64,000 nt of DNA from Baekduia soli (GCF_007970665.1 NZ_CP042430.1:1674001-1738000), one strand, 5' to 3'; positions 26,313 to 37,941 are shown, counted from the first letter of the stretch. Translations and numbers: made by a program. The notes: a model not told the origin generated them from the sequence alone.

Positions 26313-29300
26313 ATGTCCCTGCGCTCCCTCCTCACGCACCTCGCCGACGACCCCCAGGGCCCCCGCCTCGCGGCGGAGGGCGGCCGGGCGTTCGTCTCGG
26401 CCTCCTACCGCCCGTTCGTCACCGCGGCCCTGCTCGACGGCCTCGACGGCCCGATGGCCGGGCATCCCGCGCTCGTCGTCGCCGCCGACGACCGCCAGGC
26501 CCGCGACCTGGCCGCCGACCTGCGCCACTGGCTCGCCCCGCGCCCCGTGCGCTTCTACCCCAGCCGCGGCGTGGCCTACGAGTCGCACCTCGCGCCGCCG
26601 CCGCACCTGGTCGGCCTGCGCGTCGCGGCGCTCGACGCCCTCCTGGCCGACGACCCCGGCCGCGAGCCGCCGGTGGTGGTCGTCAGCGCGGTCGCGCTGA
26701 GCGAGAAGGTCCCCGACCCGGCGCTGCGGCCCTCGTCGTTCACGCTGCGCACCGGCGACCTCCTGGACCTCGACGAGTGCGCGACCGACCTCGTCGCCGC
26801 CGGCTACGAGCGCGTCGACCAGGTCGACGACCGTGGTCAGTTCGCCATTCGCGGCGGGATCCTCGACGTCTACCCGGCCACGGCCGACCATGCGGTGCGC
26901 GTCGACCTCTTCGACATCGAGATCGAGTCGCTGCGCGCGTTCTCGACGTTCACGCAGCGCTCGCTCGGCGAGCTCGACGAGCTCGAGATCGCGCCGGCCG
27001 CCGAGCTGGCCGTCGAGCACCGCGAGGCGGCCGAGATCGCCGCGATCTCCGACGCCGAGGACCGCCCGGACGTCGCGCAGCTGCTGCCGGTGGACCGCTT
27101 CCACGCGTTCCTGGACCTCGCACCCGCCGATGCCGCGGTGATCCTGGCCGAGGAGGCCGAGATCGACCCGGCGCTGCACGACCACTGGCAGGACGTCTGC
27201 GCCGCGTTCCACGACGTCGACGCCCACCACCTCTACGTCGCCCCCGACGCGGTGAGCGCCGCGCTGGACGGCCGCGCGCATGTGCGCCTGAGCGCGCTGA
27301 ACTCCGACCAGCCCTTCGAGTTCCGCGCCCAGGCCGCCGACCTCGGCGCGCGCTCGCTGCGCGAGGCCGAGCCCCAGCTCGAGAAGTTCGTGCGCTCCGG
27401 CTACCGCACCGTCGTGACCTGGCCCCAGCGCGGCGGCGGCGAGCGCACGGCCTACAACCTGGCCCGGCTGAAGGCCCACTGGCTCGAGGGCGACGAGCTC
27501 ACGACCGAGCCGGGCGAGCTGCGCTTCGCGGTGGCCGGCCTGCGCGACGGCTTCATCGCGGGCGGCCCGCGCATCGCCGTCATCCCCGAGCATCGCCTCT
27601 TCCGCCGCCGGCGCTCGGAGCGCACGGACGCCCGCGGGCCCTCGCGGCGCGGTGCGCTGCGCTCCTTCAGCGACCTGCGCACGGGCGAGCACATCGTCCA
27701 CGAGGACCACGGCATCGCGCGCTTCGCGGGCTTCGAGACCAAGACCGTCGCGGGGGTCACGCGCGACTACCTCCAGCTCGAGTTCGCCGGCAGCGACAAG
27801 GTGTACATGCCCGTCGACCAGCTCGCGAAGATCTCGCGCTACCTCGGCGCGGGCGCGGGCTCGCCGACGCTGAGCAAGCTCGGCGGCAAGTCCTGGGAGA
27901 CGATGAAGGCCCGGGCCCGGCGTGCGGCCCAGGAGCTGGCCGGCGAGCTGCTCAACCTCTACGCGGAGCGCCGCCGGCGCGCCGGCCACGCGTTCCCCGA
28001 GGACTCCGAGTGGCTGCGCGAGTTCGAGGAGAAGTTCCCCTACACCGAGACCGCCGACCAGCGCGAGGCCATCGAGGTCGTCAAGGCCGACATGGAGCGC
28101 CCGCAGCCGATGGACCGTCTGATCTGCGGCGACGTGGGCTACGGCAAGACCGAGGTCGCGCTGCGCGCGGCGTTCAAGGCGGCCGACGACGGCAAGCAGG
28201 TCCTCGTCCTGGCGCCCACGACGATCCTCGCCCAGCAGCACTACGGCAACTTCGCCGAGCGGCTGAAGGACTATCCCTTCACCGTCGACCACGTGTCGCG
28301 CTTCCGCACGCCCAAGGTCCAGAAGGAGGTCGTCACGGCCTTCAACGAGGGCCACGTCGACATCCTCATCGGCACCCACCGCCTCCTGGGCCGCGACATG
28401 CGGGGCAAGGACATCGGGTTGATCATCGTCGACGAGGAGCAGCGCTTCGGCGTCAAGCAGAAGGAGCTGCTGCGCCAGCTCAAGCTCAAGGTCGACGTCA
28501 TCGCGATGTCCGCGACGCCGATCCCGCGCACGCTGCAGATGTCGATGGCCGGGGTGCGCGACATCAGCGTCATCGAGACGCCGCCCGAGGGTCGGCGCCC
28601 GGTCAAGACCTACGTCGGCGAGTACGACGAGGAGGTCGTCAAGCAGGCCATCATGCGCGAGCACGCGCGCGGCGGCCAGGCGTTCTTCGTGCACAACCGC
28701 GTCGAGACCATCGACGAGACGGCCGAGCGCCTGCGGGGGCTGTGCCCCGGCGTGCGCTTCGAGGTCGCCCACGGCCAGCTCGACGAGAAGGAGCTCGAGA
28801 AGCGGATGCTGGCGTTCCTGCGCGGGGAGGCCGAGGTCCTCGTGGCGACGTCGATCATCGAGTCGGGCATCGACATCCCGCAGGCCAACACGCTCATCGT
28901 CGAGCGCTCCGACCTCTTCGGCCTGGCCCAGCTCTACCAGATCCGCGGCCGGGTCGGGCGCTCCCGGGAGCGGGCCTACGCCTACCTGCTGTACCCCGCC
29001 CACGCGGCGCTGACCGAGGAGGCGATGAAGCGCCTCAGCGCGCTCAGCGACTACACCGAGCTCGGCGCCGGCTTCAAGATCGCGATGCGCGACCTCGAGA
29101 TCCGCGGCGCGGGCAACCTGCTCGGCGACGAGCAGTCCGGCCACGTCGCCGCCCTGGGCTTCGAGCTCTACATGCAGATGCTCGACGAGGCGGTGCAGGA
29201 GGCCGGGGCCTCCGGCGAGGGCGACGAGCGCGAGCCCGTCCGGCTGGACGTCAACGTCGACGCCTACGTCCCCGCCGACTACATCCCCTACGAGCAGGCC

Positions 29301-29675
29301 AAGATCGACGTGCACCGCCGGATCGCCGGGGCCCGCGAGGTGGCCGAGCTCATGCTGCTGCGCGACGAGCTCGAGGACCGCTTCGGGGAGGTCCCGGTGC
29401 CGCTGCTCAACCTCCTGGCCCTCCAGCAGGCGCGGATCAAGCTCGGGATGGCCGGCGCGCGGGCCGTCTCGTTCCGCGGCGACCGGCTGGCGGTGACGCC
29501 GGTCGACCTCGACGCCGAGCGCGCGGCGCGCCTGAAGGCCGCGCTGCCCGAGTCGACCTACGAGCCGGGCCGCTCGCAGCTCTCCGTGCGCGTCCCCGCG
29601 GACCCCGAGCACCGCTTCCCGGCCGTCGTGGCGGCCGCCGACGCGCTCCTGGCGGTCTCCACCGAGGCCGCCTGA
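26313..29675 (+). CDS. mfd: Transcription-repair coupling factor Mfd
   Basis: 1120 aa ATPase that removes stalled RNA polymerase and recruits UvrA. ATG 26313 (MSLRSLLTHLADDP) is chosen because the earlier in-frame ATG 26262 lies inside the probable -10. Order: UvrB-like domain (RGGILDVYP), CarD-like RNA polymerase interaction domain (GEHIVHEDHGIARFAG), RecG-like translocase with Walker A GDVGYGKT (606-613) and DEEQ (707-710), TRG motif, and the C-terminal UvrA-inhibiting domain. Confidence 0.96.
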   Translation: MSLRSLLTHLADDPQGPRLAAEGGRAFVSASYRPFVTAALLDGLDGPMAGHPALVVAADDRQARDLAADLRHWLAPRPVRFYPSRGVAYESHLAPPPHLVGLRVAALDALLADDPGREPPVVVVSAVALSEKVPDPALRPSSFTLRTGDLLDLDECATDLVAAGYERVDQVDDRGQFAIRGGILDVYPATADHAVRVDLFDIEIESLRAFSTFTQRSLGELDELEIAPAAELAVEHREAAEIAAISDAEDRPDVAQLLPVDRFHAFLDLAPADAAVILAEEAEIDPALHDHWQDVCAAFHDVDAHHLYVAPDAVSAALDGRAHVRLSALNSDQPFEFRAQAADLGARSLREAEPQLEKFVRSGYRTVVTWPQRGGGERTAYNLARLKAHWLEGDELTTEPGELRFAVAGLRDGFIAGGPRIAVIPEHRLFRRRRSERTDARGPSRRGALRSFSDLRTGEHIVHEDHGIARFAGFETKTVAGVTRDYLQLEFAGSDKVYMPVDQLAKISRYLGAGAGSPTLSKLGGKSWETMKARARRAAQELAGELLNLYAERRRRAGHAFPEDSEWLREFEEKFPYTETADQREAIEVVKADMERPQPMDRLICGDVGYGKTEVALRAAFKAADDGKQVLVLAPTTILAQQHYGNFAERLKDYPFTVDHVSRFRTPKVQKEVVTAFNEGHVDILIGTHRLLGRDMRGKDIGLIIVDEEQRFGVKQKELLRQLKLKVDVIAMSATPIPRTLQMSMAGVRDISVIETPPEGRRPVKTYVGEYDEEVVKQAIMREHARGGQAFFVHNRVETIDETAERLRGLCPGVRFEVAHGQLDEKELEKRMLAFLRGEAEVLVATSIIESGIDIPQANTLIVERSDLFGLAQLYQIRGRVGRSRERAYAYLLYPAHAALTEEAMKRLSALSDYTELGAGFKIAMRDLEIRGAGNLLGDEQSGHVAALGFELYMQMLDEAVQEAGASGEGDEREPVRLDVNVDAYVPADYIPYEQAKIDVHRRIAGAREVAELMLLRDELEDRFGEVPVPLLNLLALQQARIKLGMAGARAVSFRGDRLAVTPVDLDAERAARLKAALPESTYEPGRSQLSVRVPADPEHRFPAVVAAADALLAVSTEAA

Positions 29676-29722
29676 CCGATCGGGCCGGGGCCGGTTTAAG
29701 CCGGGCTTCATGCTGGTCCTGC

Positions 29723-29728
29723 TAGCTT
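29723..29728 (+). promoter_or_regulatory. -10 element TAGCTT for the PPIase lipoprotein
   Basis: TAGCTT 10 bases before ATG 29739; no Shine-Dalgarno site. Confidence 0.45.
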
Positions 29729-29738
29729 CCGCGCCGTT

Positions 29739-30929
29739 ATGTCATCGCCCCGTCGGTACCTGGCGCTCGCGGGCGCCTTTTTCGTGCTCCCCCTTGCGCT
29801 GTCGGCCTGCGGGTCCAGCGGCGTGCCCGGCAACGCCGTGGTCAAGATCGGAAGCGACTCCATCAAGACCACGGAGTTCAACCACTGGCTGACCGTCGCG
29901 GCGACGAGCCAGGCGCAGCAGAGTGGGTCCACGGCGGCGGTCGTGGTGCCCGACCCGCCGAACTACACGAAGTGCATCGCGAACAAGAAGAAGACGGCCG
30001 CCAAGCCGGCCAAGGGCCAGCCGACGCCCACCGACGCGACGTACAAGACGCAGTGCACGACGGAGTACAACACGCTGCGCGACCAGGTCATGCAGTTCCT
30101 GATCTCGTCGGCGTGGATCGAGGGCGAGTCGGCCGACAACGGCGTGAAGATCAGCGACGCCGACGTCAAGAAGGACTTCGACAAGCAGCGCCAGCAGAGC
30201 TTCCCCAAGGACTCGGACTACCTGGCGTTCCTGAAGTCCTCGGGCTACATCCAGGAGGACCTGCTCTACCGCATCCGCGTGCAGGACCTCTCGACGAAGC
30301 TGCGCACGCAGATCCTCAAGGGCACCGACAAGGTCACCGACGCGCAGATCGCGGCCTACTACAACAAGAACAAGTCGCGGTTCGCCGTGCCGGAGAAGCG
30401 CGACATCCGGATCGTGCTGACCAAGACCGAGGCCCAGGCCAACGCGGCCAAGAAGGCGCTGGACAGCGGCCAGTCCTTCAAGACGGTCGCCGCCAAGGAC
30501 TCGATCGACCAGGGGACGAAGGCCAATGGCGGCCTGCTCTCCGCGGTCCCCAAGGGCCAGCAGGAGAAGGCGCTGGACGACGCGACGTTCGCGGCCGCCA
30601 AGGGCAAGATCTCGGGCCCCGTCAAGACGCAGTTCGGCTACTACGTCTTCGAGGTGACCAAGATCACCCCGGGCTCGCAGCAGACGCTCGACCAGGCCAA
30701 GGAGTCGATCAAGCAGCTCCTGGTCAGCCAGCAGCAGCAGACCAAGCTCAACGACTTCGTCAAGCAGTTCCAGAAGAAGTGGAAGGCCCGCACGGACTGC
30801 CGCAAGGGCTACGTGACGCAGGACTGCAAGAACGCCCCGAAGCCGACGGCGACGACGGCGACGACGGGCGCGGCGACGCAGAACCCGGCGCCCGCGGGCG
30901 GGACCGCGACCACGACGACCGGGCAGTAG
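29739..30929 (+). CDS. SurA/PrsA-like peptidyl-prolyl isomerase lipoprotein
   Basis: 396 aa extracytoplasmic folding factor. The signal ends in lipobox LSAC (lipid-modified C24). A SurA-like helical N-domain follows, then a parvulin domain (about 205-310): RFAVPEKRDIRIVLTKTEAQ, SIDQGTKANGGLLSAVPKGQ and FGYYVFEVTKI. The C-terminal tail is Thr/Ala/Pro-rich. It should help exported proteins fold outside the membrane. Many AAG lysine codons make it less GC-rich than its neighbours, as expected from its Lys content. Confidence 0.88.
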   Translation: MSSPRRYLALAGAFFVLPLALSACGSSGVPGNAVVKIGSDSIKTTEFNHWLTVAATSQAQQSGSTAAVVVPDPPNYTKCIANKKKTAAKPAKGQPTPTDATYKTQCTTEYNTLRDQVMQFLISSAWIEGESADNGVKISDADVKKDFDKQRQQSFPKDSDYLAFLKSSGYIQEDLLYRIRVQDLSTKLRTQILKGTDKVTDAQIAAYYNKNKSRFAVPEKRDIRIVLTKTEAQANAAKKALDSGQSFKTVAAKDSIDQGTKANGGLLSAVPKGQQEKALDDATFAAAKGKISGPVKTQFGYYVFEVTKITPGSQQTLDQAKESIKQLLVSQQQQTKLNDFVKQFQKKWKARTDCRKGYVTQDCKNAPKPTATTATTGAATQNPAPAGGTATTTTGQ

Positions 30930-30935
30930 TGAGCG

Positions 30936-30958
30936 GGACCCCGGCGAGCCCGGGGTCC
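30936..30958. terminator. Hairpin between the PPIase gene and mazG
   Basis: Perfect 9-bp inverted repeat GGACCCCGG/CCGGGGTCC with a 5-base loop, starting 6 bases after the TAG. No T-run follows, so it is a terminator-like or RNA-stabilising hairpin rather than a textbook terminator. The mazG -10 begins only 4 bases later. Confidence 0.5.
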
Positions 30959-30961
30959 GGC

Positions 30962-30967
30962 TAGCCT
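30962..30967 (+). promoter_or_regulatory. -10 element TAGCCT for mazG-eno
   Basis: TAGCCT 7 bases before GTG 30975; leaderless pattern, selects this GTG. Confidence 0.5.
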
Positions 30968-30974
30968 GCGGCGG

Positions 30975-33052
<2,078 letters not shown>

Positions 33053-33084
33053 GCGAACGCCGGCCCAGGGGGCCGGGTCCGCTC

Positions 33085-33115
33085 GGCGGGTTCGCCCCAG
33101 GGGGCCGAACCCGCC
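33085..33115. terminator. Hairpin after eno
   Basis: GGCGGGTTCG (33085-33094) pairs perfectly with CGAACCCGCC (33106-33115) around an 11-base GC loop. A second small palindrome GGCAGGAACCTGCC follows near 33137-33150. There is no T-run. Likely 3'-end structure of the mazG-eno message. Confidence 0.5.
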
Positions 33116-33171
33116 GAACATCCGTCGGCCCGGGGCAGGAACCTGCCGCCCCGGGGCGAACCGCGGAAGCG

Positions 33172-33552
33172 ATGGCATCCGCCCGCCAGTCCGCCGCGGC
33201 CCGCGAACGCACCCGCCCGCGGCCCGACCCTCCCAGCCGTCGTCCCCGGGCGATCCCGGGCGGGGCCCGCGGCATCCGCTGGGACCGCGTCGGCCGGGTC
33301 GCGCTGCTCATCGTGCTCTTCGGCGTCGTCGCCCTCTACGTGGGCCCGTCGATCTCGTTCTTCCACACCTACCGGGACGCCCAGGCACGGCGCGCCGAGG
33401 TGCGCCAGCTCCAGCACGAGAACGAGCGCCTGCGGGCCCGCCGCAAGGCGCTGCAGGACCCTCGGACGCTCGAGCGCGAGGCGCGCCGCCTCGGCCTCGT
33501 CAAGCCCGGCGAGCGTCCCTACATCGTCAAGGGCCTGCCCGGGGACCGCTGA
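33172..33552 (+). CDS. divIC: FtsB/DivIC-type septum formation initiator
   Basis: 126 aa. A long basic cytoplasmic tail, one membrane helix (VALLIVLFGVVALYVGPSIS), then an extracellular coiled coil (YRDAQARRAEVRQLQHENER) and the closing motif EREARRLGLVKPGERPYIV of the DivIC family. Part of the FtsQ-FtsL-FtsB division complex. Location right after eno is the classical context in actinobacteria. Confidence 0.9.
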   Translation: MASARQSAAARERTRPRPDPPSRRPRAIPGGARGIRWDRVGRVALLIVLFGVVALYVGPSISFFHTYRDAQARRAEVRQLQHENERLRARRKALQDPRTLEREARRLGLVKPGERPYIVKGLPGDR

Positions 33553-33576
33553 GGCGGGGCGCCGGATGACCGGCGC

Positions 33577-33582
33577 TACGCT
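33577..33582 (+). promoter_or_regulatory. -10 element TACGCT
   Basis: TACGCT 6 bases before GTG 33589, no Shine-Dalgarno site. Confidence 0.45.
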
Positions 33583-33588
33583 GGCGGC

Positions 33589-33924
33589 GTGGCCGACTTC
33601 CAGACCGCGATGCACCAGTGGCGGGACGGCGAGCGGCGGGTCCGCGAGGCCCTGCCCGACGAGCGCCTGGCCCTGGAGCGCGTGACCGATCGCATCCTCG
33701 CCGAGCTGCGCCGGCGCCTCGGCGGCCCCTTCACGATCGACGAGCTGCTTCAGCTCTACGATCAGGGGACGGGCTGGTGCACCGACATCGCCTACCGCGA
33801 GGCGCCCGGCGCTCCGTGGGCGTGGGACGCCCGCACGACGGCCGACGCCGCGTTCGGCCGCTACGTGCGCGAGGCCGTCGACTACTCCGGCGGGCGGCGG
33901 CTGGATCCGCGCCCGGCCGAGTAG
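33589..33924 (+). CDS. Unknown 111-aa protein
   Basis: Not recognised. Soluble, mostly helical, with MHQWRDGERRVREALPDERL, then ELLQLYDQGTGWCTDIAYRE and a Trp/Asp-rich end. Codon bias fits a real gene and the start has its own promoter-like hexamer. It ends two bases before the convergent acetyltransferase gene. Its place after divIC suggests a lineage-specific cell-envelope or division neighbour, but nothing in the sequence proves that. Confidence 0.6.
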   Translation: MADFQTAMHQWRDGERRVREALPDERLALERVTDRILAELRRRLGGPFTIDELLQLYDQGTGWCTDIAYREAPGAPWAWDARTTADAAFGRYVREAVDYSGGRRLDPRPAE

Positions 33925-33925
33925 C

Positions 33926-34729
33926 TCAGGCCAGGGCGCCCGGCGCGCCGGGCAGCAGCCGCGTGAAGATCTGGACCTCGCCGACGTCCTCGAAGCCCAG
34001 CCGGCGGTAGAGCCCGATCGGCCAGTCCTCGGCGTCGGCCACGATGAACAGCAGGCCGGGGTCGGCGGCCAGCGCGGCGAGGGCGGCCGCGGCCACCACG
34101 TCGCGGCCGTAGCCGCGGCCGCGGTGGTCCTGCAGGCAGACGACGTCCTCGATCTGTGCGGCGTCGTCCCGGGTCCACAGCTTGGCCCAGGCGACCCCGG
34201 CGCCGCCGGCGTCCAGGATCCCGAAGCGCCGCTCCTGCGCCGAGGCCCCGTAGGTGCGGTGGTGCTCGAGCAGGTCCTCGCGCGTACGGCGGTCGCGGCC
34301 GTAGGGCGTGTCGGGGTCGGTCGTCAGGTAGCGCTCCTGCGCGGTCAGCGCCGTGGCGAGGTCGAGCTCGACGACGGCGGCCCGGGGCGGGGGAGGGGGC
34401 GCGCCGGTGAAGGCCAGGAAGCGGTGACGGGCCCGCTCGTAGCCCAGCCGCGCGAGCGGGTCGCCGAGCCGGCGGACGGCGGGTGGCTGCACGCACACCT
34501 GCCGGTGGGCGAGGCCGGCCCGGCGGAAGACGCCGTCGACCTCGCGGTGCAGCGCCTCGGCGTCCAGCCCGCCGGCGTCGGCGAACGTCCGCACCTGGTT
34601 GCGCTCGTAGCAGCGCGACAGCGCGGCGTCCAGGAACGCCTGGCCCCAGGACGCCGTGATGACGCGACCGGTCGCGGCGTGCATGGCGCGCTCGAAGGCC
34701 AGCGCGCGCTCCAGGCGCGGGTCGATCAC
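33926..34729 (-). CDS. GNAT family N-acetyltransferase
   Basis: 267 aa. The C-terminal half is a GNAT fold: VVCLQDHRGRGYGRDVVAAA carries the acetyl-CoA loop (Q/R-x-x-G-x-G/A), followed by VADAEDWPIGLYRRLGFEDV. The N-terminal half is a degenerate second GNAT-like part. Substrate unknown. It lies downstream of the 182-aa gene on the same strand (39-base gap) and has no promoter hexamer of its own, so probably is co-transcribed. Confidence 0.82.
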   Translation of the reverse strand: MIDPRLERALAFERAMHAATGRVITASWGQAFLDAALSRCYERNQVRTFADAGGLDAEALHREVDGVFRRAGLAHRQVCVQPPAVRRLGDPLARLGYERARHRFLAFTGAPPPPPRAAVVELDLATALTAQERYLTTDPDTPYGRDRRTREDLLEHHRTYGASAQERRFGILDAGGAGVAWAKLWTRDDAAQIEDVVCLQDHRGRGYGRDVVAAAALAALAADPGLLFIVADAEDWPIGLYRRLGFEDVGEVQIFTRLLPGAPGALA

Positions 34730-34768
34730 GGGCCGCGCCCGTGGCCGGGCGCGGCCCGCGGCTCGGGC

Positions 34769-35317
34769 TCAGCCCTCGTCGTCGGCGTCGTCGGGATCGC
34801 CGACGCGCTTGATGATGATCTGGTCGGCCTCGACGGTGACCTCGACCTGGCGGTGGCCGGCCCAGTGCTCGGCATAGATCCCGTCGTCGGCGACGGCCGG
34901 GTCGAGCCACAGCCCGTAGCCCTCCTCGCCGTGGTCGAAGGTGCCCTCGTAGCCCGTGGGCGCCTTGCGGCGGGTGCGCGACCGGCCGCCGCGGCGGCCG
35001 CGGCGCGGGCGGGGCGCCGCGTCGTCGTCCTCGGCGGCCTCCTCGTCGGGGCCCTCCTCGGCGCGCCGCGCGGCCTCGGCCTCGAGCTCGGCGGCGATGA
35101 GCGCGTCGTCCTCGGCGCGCAGATCGATCTCGTCGTCGAAGTCGACTCCGGGGGTCTCGCTGGACTCGCCGTCGGGCACGAGGTCGTTCTCCTTCTTGAA
35201 CGACTCGATCTGCTGCACGGTGACTTCCAGCTGGTGGGCGACCCAGGCGTCGGTGCGCCCCTGGCGCACCCACGTGCGGATCTGGTTCAGGTGAGGTCTG
35301 AGCGATCGTCTGGCCAT
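34769..35317 (-). CDS. Unknown acidic/basic 182-aa protein
   Basis: Not assigned. Residues 1-45 ([38 protein letters not shown]) look like a helix-turn-helix with a recognition helix, then a long acidic low-complexity part (about 55-98), a basic Arg/Gly patch, and a C-terminal beta domain ([19 protein letters not shown]). Such layouts suggest nucleic-acid binding; this is inference. On the minus strand TAGGAT (35330-35335) lies 12 bases before the ATG. Divergent from csrA. Confidence 0.6.
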   Translation of the reverse strand: MARRSLRPHLNQIRTWVRQGRTDAWVAHQLEVTVQQIESFKKENDLVPDGESSETPGVDFDDEIDLRAEDDALIAAELEAEAARRAEEGPDEEAAEDDDAAPRPRRGRRGGRSRTRRKAPTGYEGTFDHGEEGYGLWLDPAVADDGIYAEHWAGHRQVEVTVEADQIIIKRVGDPDDADDEG

Positions 35318-35476
35318 ACGAAGGGGGTCATCCTAGTGGACGGTCCGCCGCGGGCGTCGGGCCGGCCCCCTCGGGTCCCGTCCGTGGAGCGACGTCAGGT
35401 GCACGACTTCGCACAGGCTTCCGGGGCAAGGTTCGTCCCCCTACGTCGTTCCCGCAAAATCAGAGTTTCACGGCGC

Positions 35477-35505
35477 TTGCATGTGGGCAGCCGCCCTGCG
35501 AGACT
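35477..35505 (+). promoter_or_regulatory. Candidate csrA promoter TTGCAT-17-GAGACT
   Basis: TTGCAT (35477-35482), 17-base spacer, GAGACT (35500-35505). Both hexamers are imperfect. It gives a leader of about 33 bases that holds two GGA triplets (CAGGGA and GGGAGG), the core of CsrA sites, the second overlapping the Shine-Dalgarno GGGAGG. Autoregulation is possible. Confidence 0.35.
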
Positions 35506-35544
35506 CGACCGCCCGGTGGCAGGGACGTTGGGAGGCGTCCAACC

Positions 35545-35811
35545 ATGCTCGTACTGACACGAAAGTCCAACCAGAGCATCATGATCGGTGACGACATCGA
35601 GGTGTCCGTCCTGTCGATCATGGGTGAGAAGGTCCGGATCGGAATCCAGGCCCCGCGAGACATCCCCGTGTTCCGCAAGGAGGTCTACCTGGAGATCCAG
35701 CAGGAGCGCAGCAGCGCGGCGCCCGAGGCGACGTCGAACGGGTCGTCGTCCGAGACGGTGCGCGGCGAGGTCGACGAGGCCCTGCGCAAGCTCGGCACCG
35801 CCAGCGAGTAG
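35545..35811 (+). CDS. csrA: Carbon storage regulator CsrA
   Basis: 88 aa RNA-binding regulator. The first 60 residues are textbook Csr[21 protein letters not shown] (with the binding residues L4 and R6), [21 protein letters not shown] including the RNA-contacting R44-type region. A longer Ser/Glu-rich tail follows. Preceded by GGGAGG, a real Shine-Dalgarno site. CsrA is unusual in actinobacteria, and no flagellin or fliW gene is in this window. Targets cannot be told. Confidence 0.92.
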   Translation: MLVLTRKSNQSIMIGDDIEVSVLSIMGEKVRIGIQAPRDIPVFRKEVYLEIQQERSSAAPEATSNGSSSETVRGEVDEALRKLGTASE

Positions 35812-35846
35812 CGCGCCGGACCCTCCCGCCGGCGCCCCTCGGGCGG

Positions 35847-36086
35847 TCAGCCCATCACGTAGTAGAGCGTCTCGAACATCGCGATCGTGACCAGCACCGC
35901 GGTCGCGATCAGGATGAGGACGAGCAGCCCGAAGCGCATCGAGCCGCGCTTGTGAGTGCGGTCGAGGTCGCGCTTGCGCGTGCGCGCGGCAGCCTGACGC
36001 CGCAGGTGCTCCGCGCGGTCGCGGTCCTGCTGCGCCTCCTCGACGAACGCCCGTTCCAGCTGGGCGAGGCTCTTGCTCATGCGCAC
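35847..36086 (-). CDS. Small single-pass membrane protein
   Basis: 79 aa. A charged, coiled-coil-like N-terminal half (LAQLERAFVEEAQQDRDRAE) and a C-terminal membrane helix (FGLLVLILIATAVLVTIAMF). Start GTG 36086 is chosen because TAGGCT (36096-36101, minus strand) lies 9 bases before it; ATG 36080 is an alternative. Function unknown. Confidence 0.6.
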   Translation of the reverse strand: MRMSKSLAQLERAFVEEAQQDRDRAEHLRRQAAARTRKRDLDRTHKRGSMRFGLLVLILIATAVLVTIAMFETLYYVMG

Positions 36087-36098
36087 GGCCCGACAAGC

Positions 36099-36632
36099 CT
36101 ACCTCCCGCAGGCGCCCCACAACCCGCGGCCGGCGTCGCGCGCCGCGCGCACGAGCGCGGCGATCCGGCTCGCGAAGCGGACGTTGGGTGCGATCGTCAG
36201 CGCCCGCGCGAAGCCGAGCCGGGCGAGCTCGGTGTTGACGAGCAGGCCGTCGGGCTCGCGGTAGACGTAGGCGAGCAGGCGGCCGAAGCGGTCGCGCGGC
36301 TCGGCGTCGGCGACCAGGCGCACGTCGCGGCCGTCGAGCAGGCGGCGCGTCGCGGCCGACGCCTCGCGCCCGTAGCACTGGACCGGCGTGCCGGGCTTGA
36401 CGGACTCCGGCGTGTCGATCCCGATGAGGCGCACGCGCTCGCGGGCGCCGCCGACCCGCACCAGCAGGGTGTCGCCGTCGACCACGCGGGCCACCTGGGC
36501 GTCGCGCCCGCCCGCCGGGGTCGCGTCGCCCATGGCGGTCGTCGCGGACGGCCCCGGGCCGCCGGGCGCCCGCGAGCAGCCGTAGGCGGCGGCCAGGAGG
36601 ACGAGCAGAACCCAGGGAAGCCACCGGCGCAC
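36099..36632 (-). CDS. Staphylococcal-nuclease-like lipoprotein
   Basis: 177 aa from GTG 36632, chosen because TAGGCT ends 7 bases upstream (36640-36645) in the local leaderless pattern; a longer frame runs to 36689. Signal peptide [17 protein letters not shown] with lipid-type C19. The nuclease fold follows: [28 protein letters not shown], and [14 protein letters not shown] with the Asp, Arg and Glu positions of SNase. Probably degrades extracellular nucleic acid at the outer face of the membrane. Confidence 0.85.
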   Translation of the reverse strand: MRRWLPWVLLVLLAAAYGCSRAPGGPGPSATTAMGDATPAGGRDAQVARVVDGDTLLVRVGGARERVRLIGIDTPESVKPGTPVQCYGREASAATRRLLDGRDVRLVADAEPRDRFGRLLAYVYREPDGLLVNTELARLGFARALTIAPNVRFASRIAALVRAARDAGRGLWGACGR

Positions 36633-36735
36633 CGGGCAGAGCCTAGGTACCGCCCCGCGCCGGCCGGGGCGGCGGCGCAGGATCGTCACGCGGGCGGCGC
36701 GCCGGCGCGCGCCCCCGGGTGACGGCCGTCACGAC

Positions 36736-37821
36736 TCAGGCGACGGTGACCTGCTCGGACAGGTAGACGTCCTGGATCGCGTGCAGCAGCTCGACGCCCT
36801 CGCTCATCGGGCGCTGGAACGCCTTGCGCCCGCTGATGAGGCCCGTGCCGCCCGCGCGCTTGTTGATGACCGCGGTGCGGACCGCCTCGGCGAGGTCGGT
36901 CGCGCCCGAGGACGCGCCGCCGCTGTTGATGAGCCCGGCGCGGCCCAGGTAGCAGTTGGCGACCTGGTAGCGCGTGAGGTCGATCGGGTGGTCGGTCGTC
37001 AGCTTCTCGTAGACGAGCTTGCTCGTCTTGCCGTAGCTGCCGTTGAGCGCGCTGACCGCCATGTAGCCGCCGTTGGTCTCGGGCAGCTTCTGCTTGATGA
37101 TGTCGGCCTGCAGGGTCACGCCGAGGTGGTTGGCCTGGCCCGTGAGGTCGGCGGCGAGGTGGTAGTCGACGTCCTGGCTGAAGGCCGGGTTGCGCAGGTA
37201 GCACCACAGCACGGTGAACAACCCCAGCCGGTGGGCCTCCTCGAAGGCGTGCGCGACCTCGACGATCTGGCGGCGGCTCTCGTCCGAGCCGAAGTAGATC
37301 GTCGCCCCGACGCCCGCCGCACCCATGTCCCACGCCCGCTGGACCGAGGAGAACATGACCTGGTCGTAGGCGTTGGGGTAGGTCAGCAGCTCGTTGTGGT
37401 TGAGCTTGACGATGAAGGGGAACTTGTGCGCGTACTTCCGGCTGACCGCGCCGAGCACGCCCACCGTCGAGGCGATCGCGTTGCAGCCGCCCTCGATCGC
37501 CAGCCGGACGAGGTTGTCGGGATCGAAGTAGATCGGGTTGGGCGCGAAGCTCGCGCCGCCGGAGTGCTCGATGCCCTGGTCGATGGGCAGGATGGAGACG
37601 TAGCCGGTCCCCGACAGGCGCCCGGAGTGGTAGAGCCACTCGAGGTTGCGCAGGACCTGGCTGGACCGATCGGTGTCCACGAACACGCGGTCCACGAAGT
37701 CGGGGCCGGGCAGATGCAGCTGGGACGCGTCGATGGTCTCGCAGCGATGCTGCAGCAGCGACTCGGCCTCGTCGCCGAGCAGCTCCTCGAGACGCGACCC
37801 GGTGAGCACGTCGGTGGTCAC
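36736..37821 (-). CDS. fbaB: Fructose-bisphosphate aldolase class I (FbaB/DhnA type)
   Basis: 361 aa. GTG 37821 is preferred over upstream ATGs because GGAGGA sits 6 bases before it, and a -10 TATGAT (37859-37864, minus strand) lies upstream of that. Family blocks: [46 protein letters not shown] and [17 protein letters not shown]. Class I enzymes use a Schiff-base Lys and no metal. Links to glycolysis/gluconeogenesis with enolase elsewhere in the window. Confidence 0.88.
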   Translation of the reverse strand: MTTDVLTGSRLEELLGDEAESLLQHRCETIDASQLHLPGPDFVDRVFVDTDRSSQVLRNLEWLYHSGRLSGTGYVSILPIDQGIEHSGGASFAPNPIYFDPDNLVRLAIEGGCNAIASTVGVLGAVSRKYAHKFPFIVKLNHNELLTYPNAYDQVMFSSVQRAWDMGAAGVGATIYFGSDESRRQIVEVAHAFEEAHRLGLFTVLWCYLRNPAFSQDVDYHLAADLTGQANHLGVTLQADIIKQKLPETNGGYMAVSALNGSYGKTSKLVYEKLTTDHPIDLTRYQVANCYLGRAGLINSGGASSGATDLAEAVRTAVINKRAGGTGLISGRKAFQRPMSEGVELLHAIQDVYLSEQVTVA

Positions 37822-37941
37822 GGTCAGTCCTCCAGAAGAGTCTTGGTTGGTCGTACCGATCATAGAGGCGAACCCCGGCCGCGACACCGCCCGTCGGGGG
37901 GTTCCGACAGGCGGATCCCGTTCGCGGGCGCTGCCGCTCGG

